Assembly: GCF_900115055.1 (NCBI RefSeq)
Contig: NZ_FOVD01000009.1
Location: forward strand, 62,001 to 126,000
Length of the DNA: 64,000 nt
Direction: 5' to 3'
Source of the DNA: Chryseobacterium oleae
GTDB taxonomy: Bacteria > Bacteroidota > Bacteroidia > Flavobacteriales > Weeksellaceae
Shown here piece by piece: positions 14,707-23,573 of the stretch. The notes below the pieces were generated by a model that made no database searches, was not told where the DNA came from, and saw only the letters and a list, made by a program, of their open reading frames with translations. Numbering within the stretch: the stretch's first letter is position 1; every line of letters starts with the position of its first letter. The translations under genes were made by a program, and so were the position numbers.

Positions 14707-16210
14707 TTTTAATTAACTGCACAGCATACTTTCTGTCTTCCACTGCATTCAATACATCGAAAATCTTGTCAGACCAACCTGCAATAAGGTATACGTCATT
14801 TTTTCTGATATCCAACGGCTGGTTTCCGTAACCCGCTAAATCAAATATATATAATTTTGCGTCCGGAGCTATCTTTTTATACCGATTCCAGGAATCTTCA
14901 AAAGAATGCTTGGTGTTTTTACTGTTCCACAACTGCGCATCGGTAAACAACATTACTTTATCTATTTTTTCTCTCTTACTGATCAGATCTTCGATCACCA
15001 GATAACCGTTGGTAGAATACCCTACTTCACCTTCACGCTTGTAAAATGCATTGACGTTTCTCAAAATACCGCTTTTAGGCATAGGAACTCTCAGCCAGCT
15101 GTCACCGAATATACCCGTGATCACATTTTTACACTGTGACTGCAAAATCATAGACATCAGTAATCCGATATCGTAACGCAATACTTTACTTTTAGGAGAA
15201 ACCGGTTGCTGCATAGAACCTGAAACATCCGCCGCAATCACCATCGAAGTGTCAAAACCAAAACCTTTAATATTTTTAGCACTCACCATCACCGCATCTT
15301 CCAATGCTTCTAAAACAGATGACAGATAAGGCGATTTCATAGTCTTCAATTCTCTGTAGGCCGCCAAAAATCTGAAAGGAAGCTGTTTTGAATTTGTAAC
15401 CGCTTTTTCATTGGATAGATAGCTGCAAACTTTAGCCATCGCATCAGAAGAAACTTCCGATTCCAAAATATTTCTAAGGTTTCTCAGCGTTGCCATATAA
15501 CCCAGCTTATTGCTCAGTATCAATTCTTCCCACGTATTTTTAAAAGCCAGCTTTTTTTCCGCTTCATCTGCAAACTTCGTCTGACCTAATACGGAAAGTT
15601 CAACTTCCCATGTGTAAGGAGTTTCCAACGTATCACCCACAATTTTATTAAAAACAGCCTGCTGATTTTCATCCTTTGCTTTCGGGTGAACCAGGAATAA
15701 TGCATCTCTAAGCGTTACTTCTGCCTTTCGGTTATATTTTGCAAACTGGTATTCATCAAATTTATTGAAAGACTTCGCAAGACCTTTCTGGATCTGCTTT
15801 GAAAGCCTGTTCAGTTTTTTCATTTCCGTTCTTTCGTTGGTTGTCTGGTAATACGCCAAAAGCTCAGTGATTTCATCCGCTCTCTGCACCACCCCATCAA
15901 CCGTTCTGCTGACTAAGTCTGTACCGGAGGTTTGCTTTGCGAGTTCGGCAGTCAATACCAATGGAATAGAACGTAAGTACATATCTTTCCTTGCATAGAC
16001 CGCTAACTTCGCTACGAATTCCGGATCGTTTTTTTTGATCAGAGACTGAATTCTCACCAATCTGTCGCTCCCTTTCTCATAGGAGGTTCTGGATAATCCT
16101 GTTGTAACAACAGCACTGTATAATTCTTCAGCAGGTGTCATGGTAAATGCTTTGGCACCTTCGTAGTTCATTACGGTATTTTTCCCTTTGTTTAAAAAAT
16201 TAAATTTCAT
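14693..16210 (-). CDS. TROVE domain protein, bacterial Ro60/Rsr homologue (505 aa)
   Basis: Residues 1 to ~320 form a HEAT-like helical ring with the TROVE pattern (YEGAKAFTMTPAEELYSAVV, LAVYARKDMYLRSIPLVLTA quoted in part). The C-terminal third is a vWA domain with the MIDAS motif VIAADVSGSM near residue 335 and a second acidic site in VMLFTDAQLW. Length fits bacterial Rsr. Ro60 proteins bind misfolded RNAs in the ring and Y RNAs on its outer face, and in bacteria can tether to PNPase. The neighbouring Y-RNA-like cluster, under the same promoter design, supports a real Ro60-Y RNA pair. An RtcB ligase, frequent in such loci, is absent; an Rnl2-type ligase lies 18 kb away in the same island. 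Confidence 0.93.
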   Translation of the reverse strand: MKFNFLNKGKNTVMNYEGAKAFTMTPAEELYSAVVTTGLSRTSYEKGSDRLVRIQSLIKKNDPEFVAKLAVYARKDMYLRSIPLVLTAELAKQTSGTDLVSRTVDGVVQRADEITELLAYYQTTNERTEMKKLNRLSKQIQKGLAKSFNKFDEYQFAKYNRKAEVTLRDALFLVHPKAKDENQQAVFNKIVGDTLETPYTWEVELSVLGQTKFADEAEKKLAFKNTWEELILSNKLGYMATLRNLRNILESEVSSDAMAKVCSYLSNEKAVTNSKQLPFRFLAAYRELKTMKSPYLSSVLEALEDAVMVSAKNIKGFGFDTSMVIAADVSGSMQQPVSPKSKVLRYDIGLLMSMILQSQCKNVITGIFGDSWLRVPMPKSGILRNVNAFYKREGEVGYSTNGYLVIEDLISKREKIDKVMLFTDAQLWNSKNTKHSFEDSWNRYKKIAPDAKLYIFDLAGYGNQPLDIRKNDVYLIAGWSDKIFDVLNAVEDRKYAVQLIKKVVL

Positions 16211-16271
16211 GAGTTACTGTTTTTTGTTAAACATTTTTGGAGGGTTGTCTTTTCCTCTCTGATTTCTGATG

Positions 16272-16307
16272 CAAAGTAAAAGCAGTATTGCGCATTCTTT
16301 TTGCGTA
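16272..16307 (-). promoter_or_regulatory. Island promoter/operator 2 (TROVE operon)
   Basis: Minus strand: TACGCA, AAAAGAA, TGCGCA (16289-16307), 9 bp, then TTACTTTG (16272-16279). Transcription would start about 55 nt before the TROVE start codon. Confidence 0.75.
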
Positions 16308-16348
16308 GTTATTTTTTGTTCAAATTTTTTTTGATGGATAATTTTCTA

Positions 16349-16430
16349 ACCACAGATTTCGCAGATGAACACAGATGATTGTGATTATTTGTGGAAAGGA
16401 TTTGTGACATTTGTGTTTAAATGTAAGGTT
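16349..16430 (+). repeat. Single copy of the 'accacggatttcacag' dispersed repeat
   Basis: The stretch 'taaccacagatttcgcagatg' through 'gacatttgtgttt' is a diverged copy of the unit tandemly repeated at 32081-32690. The rest of 16308-16640 holds a REP-like palindrome and a 7-bp tandem repeat but no gene. Confidence 0.6.
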
Positions 16431-16464
16431 GGGCTAAAGCCAAATGAATGCGGACTATTGTATA

Positions 16465-16482
16465 AGCGGGCTAAAGCCCGCT
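16465..16482 (+). repeat. REP-like palindrome
   Basis: AGCGGGCT-AA-AGCCCGCT forms a perfect 8-bp stem with a minimal loop. It lies between divergent TROVE and VOC genes and so is not a terminator for either; it resembles short dispersed palindromes of Chryseobacterium. Confidence 0.5.
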
Positions 16483-16504
16483 CCTATTGATGTTTAATGA
16501 GAAG

Positions 16505-16574
16505 ATCTTTTATCTTTTATCTTTTATCTTTTATCTTTTATCTTTTATCTTTTATCTTTTATCTTTTATCTTTT
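16505..16574 (+). repeat. Tandem heptanucleotide repeat (atctttt x 10)
   Basis: Ten perfect copies of the 7-mer atctttt. It lies about 70 bp upstream of the VOC gene promoter box, so copy number changes could alter spacing near that promoter. Confidence 0.9.
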
Positions 16575-16645
16575 AAATAAAATTTTTCTATCACTCAATT
16601 CAAATAAAGGAATCGGCAGTGGTCTGGTTTTGAAAATGCTTTGTC

Positions 16646-16653
16646 TAGATTTG
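16646..16653 (+). promoter_or_regulatory. -7 box of the VOC/AraC transcript
   Basis: TAGATTTG matches TAnnTTTG exactly, 20 bp before the VOC start codon at 16674. Confidence 0.5.
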
Positions 16654-16673
16654 TGTACATTAAAATTCAGGCT

Positions 16674-17120
16674 ATGATAAAAGGATTATATGAAACCCAT
16701 GTTCAGGTAAGCAGTTTGGAAAATTCCATCCGGTTTTACACAGAAGTATTGGGATTGAAACTGGCTCATATGGATGAGACGCGCCCCATTGCATTTTTGT
16801 GGATCGGTGAAGGCAAAGAATTTATGCTGGGATTATGGGAGCAGAAAGAAAACCTGCAGCCAAGACATTTTGCGTTCTCCAGCAGCAAAGAAGATATTTT
16901 AAATTATTCCGTAGATTTTTTGAAAAATAAAGATCTGAAGCCCTATAACTTTTTAAAGGACGGCATCGATGAGCCTATGGTGTTTGCATGGATGCCTGCG
17001 TTGGCTATTTATTTCAATGATCCGGATGGCAATCAGCTTGAGTTTATCTCTATCCTTGAAGGTGAAGGAAAACCGGAATTGGGTGTCATCTCCTATGATG
17101 AATGGCAACGTCAGATATAA
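16674..17120 (+). CDS. VOC (glyoxalase/bleomycin resistance) family protein (148 aa)
   Basis: The protein shows the VOC fold signature: ETHVQVSSLENSIRFYTEVL at the start (first metal-site His) and YFNDPDGNQLEFISI near the end (second metal-site Glu). VOC proteins are metal-dependent lyases, dioxygenases or drug-binding proteins; substrate unknown. The ATG at 16674 is chosen over 16641 because the upstream part overlaps the promoter box. The stop overlaps the start of the AraC gene by 19 bp, so the two are translationally coupled. Confidence 0.85.
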   Translation: MIKGLYETHVQVSSLENSIRFYTEVLGLKLAHMDETRPIAFLWIGEGKEFMLGLWEQKENLQPRHFAFSSSKEDILNYSVDFLKNKDLKPYNFLKDGIDEPMVFAWMPALAIYFNDPDGNQLEFISILEGEGKPELGVISYDEWQRQI

Positions 17121-17935
17121 AAGATAATATGAATTCTGAGATCATCTTTAGTAACAGTACAGACGGGCTACTGTTCAGCAGTCCTCAAAAAAACGACTAT
17201 TATACCGTGATTCTCTGTCTTACGGGAGTTGTTTCCATTAAAATAGGATATCACAGTTTTGAGCTTAAGCCCAAGATGATTTCTATACTTTCCCCTGATA
17301 CTGTGTTTTCGTGCGAAAATGCCGACAGCCTGGAGATTCTGTCCCTCTGTTTCCATAGGTCATTTCTCCGTAAAATATTTATTAAAGAAGAAATTACAGA
17401 CGGTCTTCTTGAGCTTAACCCAAATTATCCACCTGTTTATCCACTTGAAGATTCTTTTGACCGGGTATCTGAAAAATTCAGGCTTATCGAAAGAGAACTA
17501 AGCTCAAAATATGCCTATCACCTGGACCTTGCCCGTCTGGTTACTCTGGAAATCCTGTATGAGTACAACAGAGCCTGTGAGTTCTGTCTTTTAGGTTTTG
17601 AAAAAAATATGAACAGAGGATATCAGATCACTTATGAGTTCAAAAAGCTGATTGGGAAACATTTCAGGGAATGGAAAAGCGTCGGAGACTATTCGTCAAT
17701 TTTAGGCATCAGTGCAAAACATCTGACAGAGGTCATCAAAGAAGAAACCGGACATACCGCTTTGCAGGTCATTCATGAAAGACTTCTTCTGGAAAGCAGG
17801 TATTTACTTAAACACACCTCTTATTCCGTAAAGGAATGTGCTTATGAATTAGGTTTTGAAAGTCCTTCCTATTTCACCCGTTTCTTTAAAAACAACACAG
17901 GAGAATCCCCCAACCAGTACCGTAGCATTCCGTGA
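17102..17935 (+). CDS. AraC family transcriptional regulator (277 aa)
   Basis: The C-terminal ~100 residues contain the paired HTH motifs of AraC proteins (SSILGISAKHLTEVIKEETG and the closing CAYELGFESPSYFTRFFKNN followed by GESPNQYR). The N-terminus is a cupin-like sensing domain. An alternative ATG at 17129 would shorten it by nine residues. It lies between a VOC protein and an MFS exporter, a common arrangement for a drug- or aldehyde-responsive regulator controlling its own cassette. Confidence 0.9.
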   Translation: MATSDIKDNMNSEIIFSNSTDGLLFSSPQKNDYYTVILCLTGVVSIKIGYHSFELKPKMISILSPDTVFSCENADSLEILSLCFHRSFLRKIFIKEEITDGLLELNPNYPPVYPLEDSFDRVSEKFRLIERELSSKYAYHLDLARLVTLEILYEYNRACEFCLLGFEKNMNRGYQITYEFKKLIGKHFREWKSVGDYSSILGISAKHLTEVIKEETGHTALQVIHERLLLESRYLLKHTSYSVKECAYELGFESPSYFTRFFKNNTGESPNQYRSIP

Positions 17936-18017
17936 AATGTGAAAGAAATACCGCATTTTAGGAATTGATACCTCTTCAATAACTTCCGAATTTTGTATGT
18001 ATCAATGATTCACTAAA

Positions 18018-19445
18018 ATGGAAAGTACAGATCATCATGCATCAACGCTGAACAAGGTATCCTGGCAGGATTTATTTTCAAATGGAAATGGTATAAAAGC
18101 AATAACTCTGGCCCTTGGAGTTATGCTTCATGCGACCAATGTATACCTTGCCACTACCGTTATGCCCTCCGTTATAAAAGAAATTGGAGGACTGGAATAT
18201 TACGCCTGGAACACTACATTTTTTGTAGCTGCATCAGTGGTCGGATCAGTCGTTTCAGCCAACAGACTGGCAAAACTGGGTCCAAAAAAATCCTATCAGA
18301 TGGCTATCCTGCTATTTGCACTGGGCACATTGGTTTGTACAGCCGCCGGTTCAATGTACATATTGCTACTCGGCCGCTTTATTCAAGGGCTTGGAGGGGG
18401 ATTGTTATTTGCGCTGTCCTATGCGATGATCCGGATTGTTTTCATTAAAGATCTGTGGCCCAGAGCCATGGCGCTCGTATCAGGAATGTGGGGCATTGCT
18501 GCATTTTCAGGGCCCTTTGTTGGCGGAATATTTGCGGAACAGGGGCAGTGGAGAATGGCATTCGGGGTTCTTCTGATTTTCTGTCTGCTTATATTTATTA
18601 CGGCTTCCATTATCCTTCCTTCAAAACAGAATAAACATACAACACCTCCAATCCCTTATCTGAAACTTCTTATGCTTGTCCTTGCCGCTTTCTCAGTTTC
18701 AGCAGGAAGTATTGCAGAAAGTACCACTTTAAATGTTTCAGGAGTGTTGGTTGCTGTTTTCTTTATTTATATTTTAATGGTTACCGAGAATAAAAATTCA
18801 GGATCAAGACTTCTTCCGACAGGTTCATATTATTTCTCTACAGCATTAAGTAAAACTTATGTCGTCATGGCATTGCTCACCATAGCCACTTCCATTGAAA
18901 TCTATGTTCCCTATTTTGCACAAACCATTCAGCGATTCTCTCCGATTGAATCGGGATACCTTACCGTTCTGATTGCTATAGGTTGGACATTCGCATCCAT
19001 CGCATTTTCCGGTGTAAAGGAAGCGATCGCCGGAAAAATTATTCTGGCAGGCTGTATTCTGATGTTTATAGGATTAGCAGGACTTACCGGTATTTCTTTA
19101 TTATCCGGTTTTGACACATCTTATCTTCACCTGATTCTAACCTGTACTTTTCTATTCGCAGCAGGAGCAGGTATCGGGATGGGATGGCCTCATTTACTGA
19201 CGCGGGTTTTTGCATTGGCACCTTCAGGACAGGAAGAACTGGCTTCAGCTTCCGTAACTACAGTACAGCTTATGGCCACAGCCTTTGGAACGGCCTTAGC
19301 AGGTCTTGCAGCCAATATTGGCGGAATACTATCTCCGGGAGGGATACAGGGTGCACATCAGGCATCTATCATTCTGTATGGTACATTTTCCATTGCTCCT
19401 TTTTTAGCAGCTGTTGTTATTGCCGCTATAGTCCGAAAAAAATAA
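18018..19445 (+). CDS. MFS transporter, multidrug-type (475 aa)
   Basis: About 14 hydrophobic segments are visible. Motif A-like NRLAKLGPKKSYQ follows TM2, and the GRFIQGLGGGLLFALSY segment is typical of DHA2-type exporters. It probably exports a small molecule across the inner membrane, under the AraC regulator upstream. The message ends at the strong terminator at 19471-19499. Confidence 0.88.
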   Translation: MESTDHHASTLNKVSWQDLFSNGNGIKAITLALGVMLHATNVYLATTVMPSVIKEIGGLEYYAWNTTFFVAASVVGSVVSANRLAKLGPKKSYQMAILLFALGTLVCTAAGSMYILLLGRFIQGLGGGLLFALSYAMIRIVFIKDLWPRAMALVSGMWGIAAFSGPFVGGIFAEQGQWRMAFGVLLIFCLLIFITASIILPSKQNKHTTPPIPYLKLLMLVLAAFSVSAGSIAESTTLNVSGVLVAVFFIYILMVTENKNSGSRLLPTGSYYFSTALSKTYVVMALLTIATSIEIYVPYFAQTIQRFSPIESGYLTVLIAIGWTFASIAFSGVKEAIAGKIILAGCILMFIGLAGLTGISLLSGFDTSYLHLILTCTFLFAAGAGIGMGWPHLLTRVFALAPSGQEELASASVTTVQLMATAFGTALAGLAANIGGILSPGGIQGAHQASIILYGTFSIAPFLAAVVIAAIVRKK

Positions 19446-19470
19446 TACTATTCTTTTACATCATAATGGT

Positions 19471-19499
19471 TGCGTCCGGCCGAATATCGGCCGGACGCA
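19471..19499 (+). terminator. Strong bidirectional terminator
   Basis: TGCGTCCGGCCGA pairs perfectly with TCGGCCGGACGCA around a 3-base loop and is followed by TTTTTAT on the plus strand. It separates the MFS gene from the convergent SWIM gene. Confidence 0.9.
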
Positions 19500-19524
19500 T
19501 TTTTATCAAATATATTCTGAAATA

Positions 19525-20874
19525 TCAGGCTTTAAGGCATACCACTTTTTTAACTGCCAAAACATGTTTGCATGGTCCTCTCTCGCCCTGGTATTTACTA
19601 AACCATTCGCAGGTACAGCGTTCTTTATCATTATCGATAATTACGGTATGATGTACTCCGGTTCCTTCTACCCGGGCTTCAGTTCTGGCTAAGCTTTTAT
19701 TTAAAATCTCCACCTTTCCTTCAGCAATGAGTTTTTCTGCATTTTTCATCCTTGGATTCAACCCGATAATACGGTTGAGTTTAAATGGTAATCTGCGGTA
19801 GAAAAATCCATGATCATCAAGATCGTAGCCTAGAAGCCCCATGGCAGCTAATCTTCCTGTCAGGTTATCCGTTGTGTTAAGGCTGATATTTTCCTCCACA
19901 GCAAACGCTGAAGGATTAAAAGACTGATTCGCATAAGCATACTTGTCCAATGCATCAATCCATTCATCAGAAATATCATCTATAAGGCTGTCCAAAACGG
20001 CTCCTTCTCCTGAAAATCCTCTCCAGCTTTCCCTTGACAATGAAAAGCTGAACCTTATGTTCCCCATATACAACTGCCACGTCGTAGACTGCATATCTGC
20101 ATGCGGAAATACCTGCATCTGGTCGATATAAGGAAGAAGCGGTTCCAGCAAGCGTAGCCGGTTAAGCCCGCCAATACAGACTGCATCCACCGATTTCACA
20201 GGAGAAAACATAGGTTTATTTCCCCGGATGATCAGATAGTAATCAGATTTTACCGGACCTTTCGGTATTCCCCTGAACAGCTGCTGAGTCTGGATTTTAT
20301 TGAATGTATGAAGCTTTTCCGACTCAGACAGGTAGATCTGAACGGTACTGAGTCCTTTGATCCATTTTACAGGCAGCGGAACTTTTCTTTCCACTACTTT
20401 TTCTTCTTCTTTGTACAGTCCAACTTCTTTTTCCCCAACAGAAAGCATGATTTTTTCATTGGGCCGAATGCTTCCCAACGCAGTAATCATCGGTTGGTTA
20501 AAATCCACATTGGTAGTTCCGTTTTCCAGAAACTCACCGTGGAGTCCCTCAGGCAGTACATCTACCCTGGCATACACTCCGGCACAATGTGAAAATCCTT
20601 CAAACCGCAACCGCTCATTTCCGGCCGTAACGATAGGGTCTTTAAGCAGTGCCATCTGAAACGGCGACAGATTAAAGCTGGATTTCACAATATTGGAAAG
20701 GGTAATGAGGCATCTTGCCAGTATAAACGGCTGGCTCACATCTCCCCAGAAAAAGCAGGGAGCATCCGTATTCTTCTGAATTTCGCTGTACTTAGACAGA
20801 AATAATTCTTCAGATGCATCTTTTTTTATCAAAGACGATGGTCTCTGATAATTATAAACAAGCGTATCTTCCAT
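19525..20874 (-). CDS. SWIM zinc finger protein (449 aa)
   Basis: The C-terminus has the SWIM signature CTC then 13 residues then CKHVLAVK (CxCx(n)CxH), a zinc site thought to bind nucleic acid or protein. The N-terminal ~400 residues are mixed and unassigned. Its start lies 2 bp from the stop of the DUF6493-like gene upstream, so it is last in an SPFH, DUF6493, DUF6493, SWIM operon. The SWIM-DUF6493 pairing is known from other bacteria. Confidence 0.85.
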   Translation of the reverse strand: MEDTLVYNYQRPSSLIKKDASEELFLSKYSEIQKNTDAPCFFWGDVSQPFILARCLITLSNIVKSSFNLSPFQMALLKDPIVTAGNERLRFEGFSHCAGVYARVDVLPEGLHGEFLENGTTNVDFNQPMITALGSIRPNEKIMLSVGEKEVGLYKEEEKVVERKVPLPVKWIKGLSTVQIYLSESEKLHTFNKIQTQQLFRGIPKGPVKSDYYLIIRGNKPMFSPVKSVDAVCIGGLNRLRLLEPLLPYIDQMQVFPHADMQSTTWQLYMGNIRFSFSLSRESWRGFSGEGAVLDSLIDDISDEWIDALDKYAYANQSFNPSAFAVEENISLNTTDNLTGRLAAMGLLGYDLDDHGFFYRRLPFKLNRIIGLNPRMKNAEKLIAEGKVEILNKSLARTEARVEGTGVHHTVIIDNDKERCTCEWFSKYQGERGPCKHVLAVKKVVCLKA

Positions 20875-20876
20875 AT

Positions 20877-23573
20877 CTATTTTTTTAGAAGAAGATTGCA
20901 GATTTTTTTCAGACTGGAATTCTCTTTCCAGCTATTCAGTTTTTCTTTTAAGTTTTTATCGGCTTCAGATTGGTTTAAAGCCAGAACCTCGTGGTAAATA
21001 TCCAATATTTTTTTCAGATTGGTAACAGGGGTTTCCATCTGTAGCAAAATATGGGTAAGAAGCTGCTCCAGTGCCAGATTATGGTCTTTGCTGACATTGA
21101 GCATCTGATGCTGTACCAGATCCGTAAACCTCTTCACAGGTGCCCATTCCAGTTTCTCATGCAGACCGGTCACACGGCCTAGTTGTACGTTATCCAGTAC
21201 TTTATGGGAAACATGTTCCAGCCAGATCTCAGCAGCGGTTCCACGGATGACTTTGTCTCCATCCAGGAAAATGGTTCCCAAAAACAGGTACCCCATTGCG
21301 TCCAGAGGTTTTTTCATCTGATGAAGGGCCTGTGCCGTATTTAGGACCAGACTTCTTTCATACACTTCTGCGATGCCTGAATAAAACAGGCAGTCTTTAA
21401 TGATTTTTGCAAAAACATTTCCAAGGGTATTCGGAAAGCTCCACATGAATGAAGGGGTTTCAGAAAAATGTTTCTGTTCAGCAATAAAGAATTCCAGGAA
21501 AAGCGGATGTTCTCTTTTTTTCAAGTGATATTTTGGAACATTGATGTTCAGTTCAACCGGATAATAAGAGTTCTTTTTACTGTCAATTGTTTTCCATTCA
21601 TATGAGCCGGTAAGGAATTCTTTGGGGATATCATCATATCCGAAATCTTTGAATTCTTCAAAAATGGTTCCCGGAGAACGCGTTATTCCGGCAGTCATCC
21701 ACCATGACGGGTGCTCATATTTTCCTTTTGGGGCGGCATTTGGATTAAAAAAGAAAAGAAGCAGATCTTTGTACTCTCCTTTTAATTTTTCTTCCACTAG
21801 CTTTAATCTGTCTGATGTTCTTTCAAGTGAACAACGTTGCAATGCCAGCTGTACATCCAGGTCATAAGGCTTTATATTTTCATTCTGATAAATTTCAAGT
21901 CTTTCTACCAATGCATCCGGACTTACCCAACATGGCTCATGGGTTACTGTAGACAACAATGGCGTTTTATCTCCTGACTTTATTTTATTGAAAACCTGTA
22001 CCGCAATATGCTTGAAGGGCTTCATAGCGACACCTCCGGCATAGATGTCCCGTATAGGTCCCAGCTTTTTATGGTAGGTGGAATATACTTCTCTCGTCGC
22101 TTCGTCTTCCTGTGTTCTTTTGTATATTTTTTCCAGATTCTTAAGCTGAACCGGGAATTTTTCCAGTAAAGAAAGTCCGTAGTTGATGATCAGATTGCAC
22201 AGCAGCACATTAAAATGATGTACTTCCCACTTAGCAATAGTTTTACACGCTTTCTGAAATACAGGTTCAAAAAGCTTTACGGATGCTTCATCTGCGTCAG
22301 CTGCAAACCTGACAAGCCCTCCGAGTGCCAGATCATAATAATAGGTCCCCGGCTTTTCTATCGCCTGCGGAAGGAAAAACATGAGATCTTCAAAACTTGC
22401 AGGCTCCTTCGCCCGGCTTTCTTCGCTGATCAGCTCCAGCTTTTCCTGCTGTACGGCATCCAGTTCCAATTGCTTATCTTCGATGTATTCAGCAAGTCCC
22501 GGTCTTACATTAGCCAAAACATTATCTGCATAATGTGATAAGGCTTCCTTGATATCTTCGGAAACAGGAATGTATTTCTGGATGATCTTTGCGGCTTTGG
22601 TCTGTATGCTTTCATCTTTACTTACAAATGCTGCGCTCAAAGCCATTCCGAGGTTTTCAGTATCCGTTTTCATTTTCTGAAAGATATTTTCTGTCACGGC
22701 AAGACTGGCTGCTACAACGGTTTTGACCTCCGAACTTAAGAGGTTCGGAAGGAAATGGGAAAACTCACTGGTTTTAAATTCCGGCTCCGGAACTATTTTT
22801 TTCAGATGAGCCAGCATGGTATTCACCGCCTTCGACTGTACGGAAGCCAATCCTGCCATCAGTTCGTCCTGAAGCATGATCAGTTCTTCGTTTGAAGGTT
22901 TCAGGATATTGAATGCATCCATGAACCATCCGGTCACGTTTTTATTGAAATTTCTGTTGGCTGCCAGAAGGCATTCCTTGAGAAATCTTTTTCTTTCAAT
23001 TTTATTTTCGGCAATCAGCTTTTGAACCAAAGGAAGCCATTCTCTTGTAAAAGGGAGTGATTTCGATGGAAATTCGCACAGATACCAAAAGTGGGTGCCC
23101 AGCGTCTCCGGAGATTTATCCAGGTCATAGGGCTGAAGACTTAAATGGTATCCCAGCAGTTCAGGTCTGGGTTGTACATAGCCTTTTTCTGCCCATTCCA
23201 GAATATCCTGATAATTAAATGCTGTAAATTCAGCTTCTATAGAATCATTGATAAATTCTGAAAACCATGGCGGGCATCCCCATTCCAGTATTTTACGGGT
23301 CTGTTCTTTGTCTCTGAAAAGGCTCCAGTAATTTTTCCCGTAATGCTTCTGATCCATGCAGACAAATGATGCGATATCAATGATAGAATGCTGATCTGCA
23401 GAACCGGCAGTATGGTAGGAGTTTTTCGTCATTACAATCTTACTGATCTCCCGGTCCAGCTTTTTTATTGTGGGTACCAGGGTTTTTCTTTCTTCTGTGC
23501 TTAGCTGCTTCAGAAACGGAATAATCTCATGTGCTTTTTCCTCATTAAGGATCTCATAAAGTCTTTCTTTCAT
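20877..23573 (-). CDS. DUF6493-like HEAT-repeat protein (898 aa)
   Basis: A large helical protein opening MKERLYEILNEEKAHEIIPF, a DUF6493-type start, with many HEAT-like helical pairs (for example LLSSEVKTVVAASLAVTENI and SIQTKAAKIIQKYIPVSEDI). The C-terminal segment NLKKILDIYHEVLALNQSEA is shared almost word for word with the next protein. No catalytic motif seen. It overlaps the upstream paralogue by 20 bp. The family is uncharacterised; HEAT arrays suggest a scaffold. Confidence 0.65.
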   Translation of the reverse strand: MKERLYEILNEEKAHEIIPFLKQLSTEERKTLVPTIKKLDREISKIVMTKNSYHTAGSADQHSIIDIASFVCMDQKHYGKNYWSLFRDKEQTRKILEWGCPPWFSEFINDSIEAEFTAFNYQDILEWAEKGYVQPRPELLGYHLSLQPYDLDKSPETLGTHFWYLCEFPSKSLPFTREWLPLVQKLIAENKIERKRFLKECLLAANRNFNKNVTGWFMDAFNILKPSNEELIMLQDELMAGLASVQSKAVNTMLAHLKKIVPEPEFKTSEFSHFLPNLLSSEVKTVVAASLAVTENIFQKMKTDTENLGMALSAAFVSKDESIQTKAAKIIQKYIPVSEDIKEALSHYADNVLANVRPGLAEYIEDKQLELDAVQQEKLELISEESRAKEPASFEDLMFFLPQAIEKPGTYYYDLALGGLVRFAADADEASVKLFEPVFQKACKTIAKWEVHHFNVLLCNLIINYGLSLLEKFPVQLKNLEKIYKRTQEDEATREVYSTYHKKLGPIRDIYAGGVAMKPFKHIAVQVFNKIKSGDKTPLLSTVTHEPCWVSPDALVERLEIYQNENIKPYDLDVQLALQRCSLERTSDRLKLVEEKLKGEYKDLLLFFFNPNAAPKGKYEHPSWWMTAGITRSPGTIFEEFKDFGYDDIPKEFLTGSYEWKTIDSKKNSYYPVELNINVPKYHLKKREHPLFLEFFIAEQKHFSETPSFMWSFPNTLGNVFAKIIKDCLFYSGIAEVYERSLVLNTAQALHQMKKPLDAMGYLFLGTIFLDGDKVIRGTAAEIWLEHVSHKVLDNVQLGRVTGLHEKLEWAPVKRFTDLVQHQMLNVSKDHNLALEQLLTHILLQMETPVTNLKKILDIYHEVLALNQSEADKNLKEKLNSWKENSSLKKICNLLLKK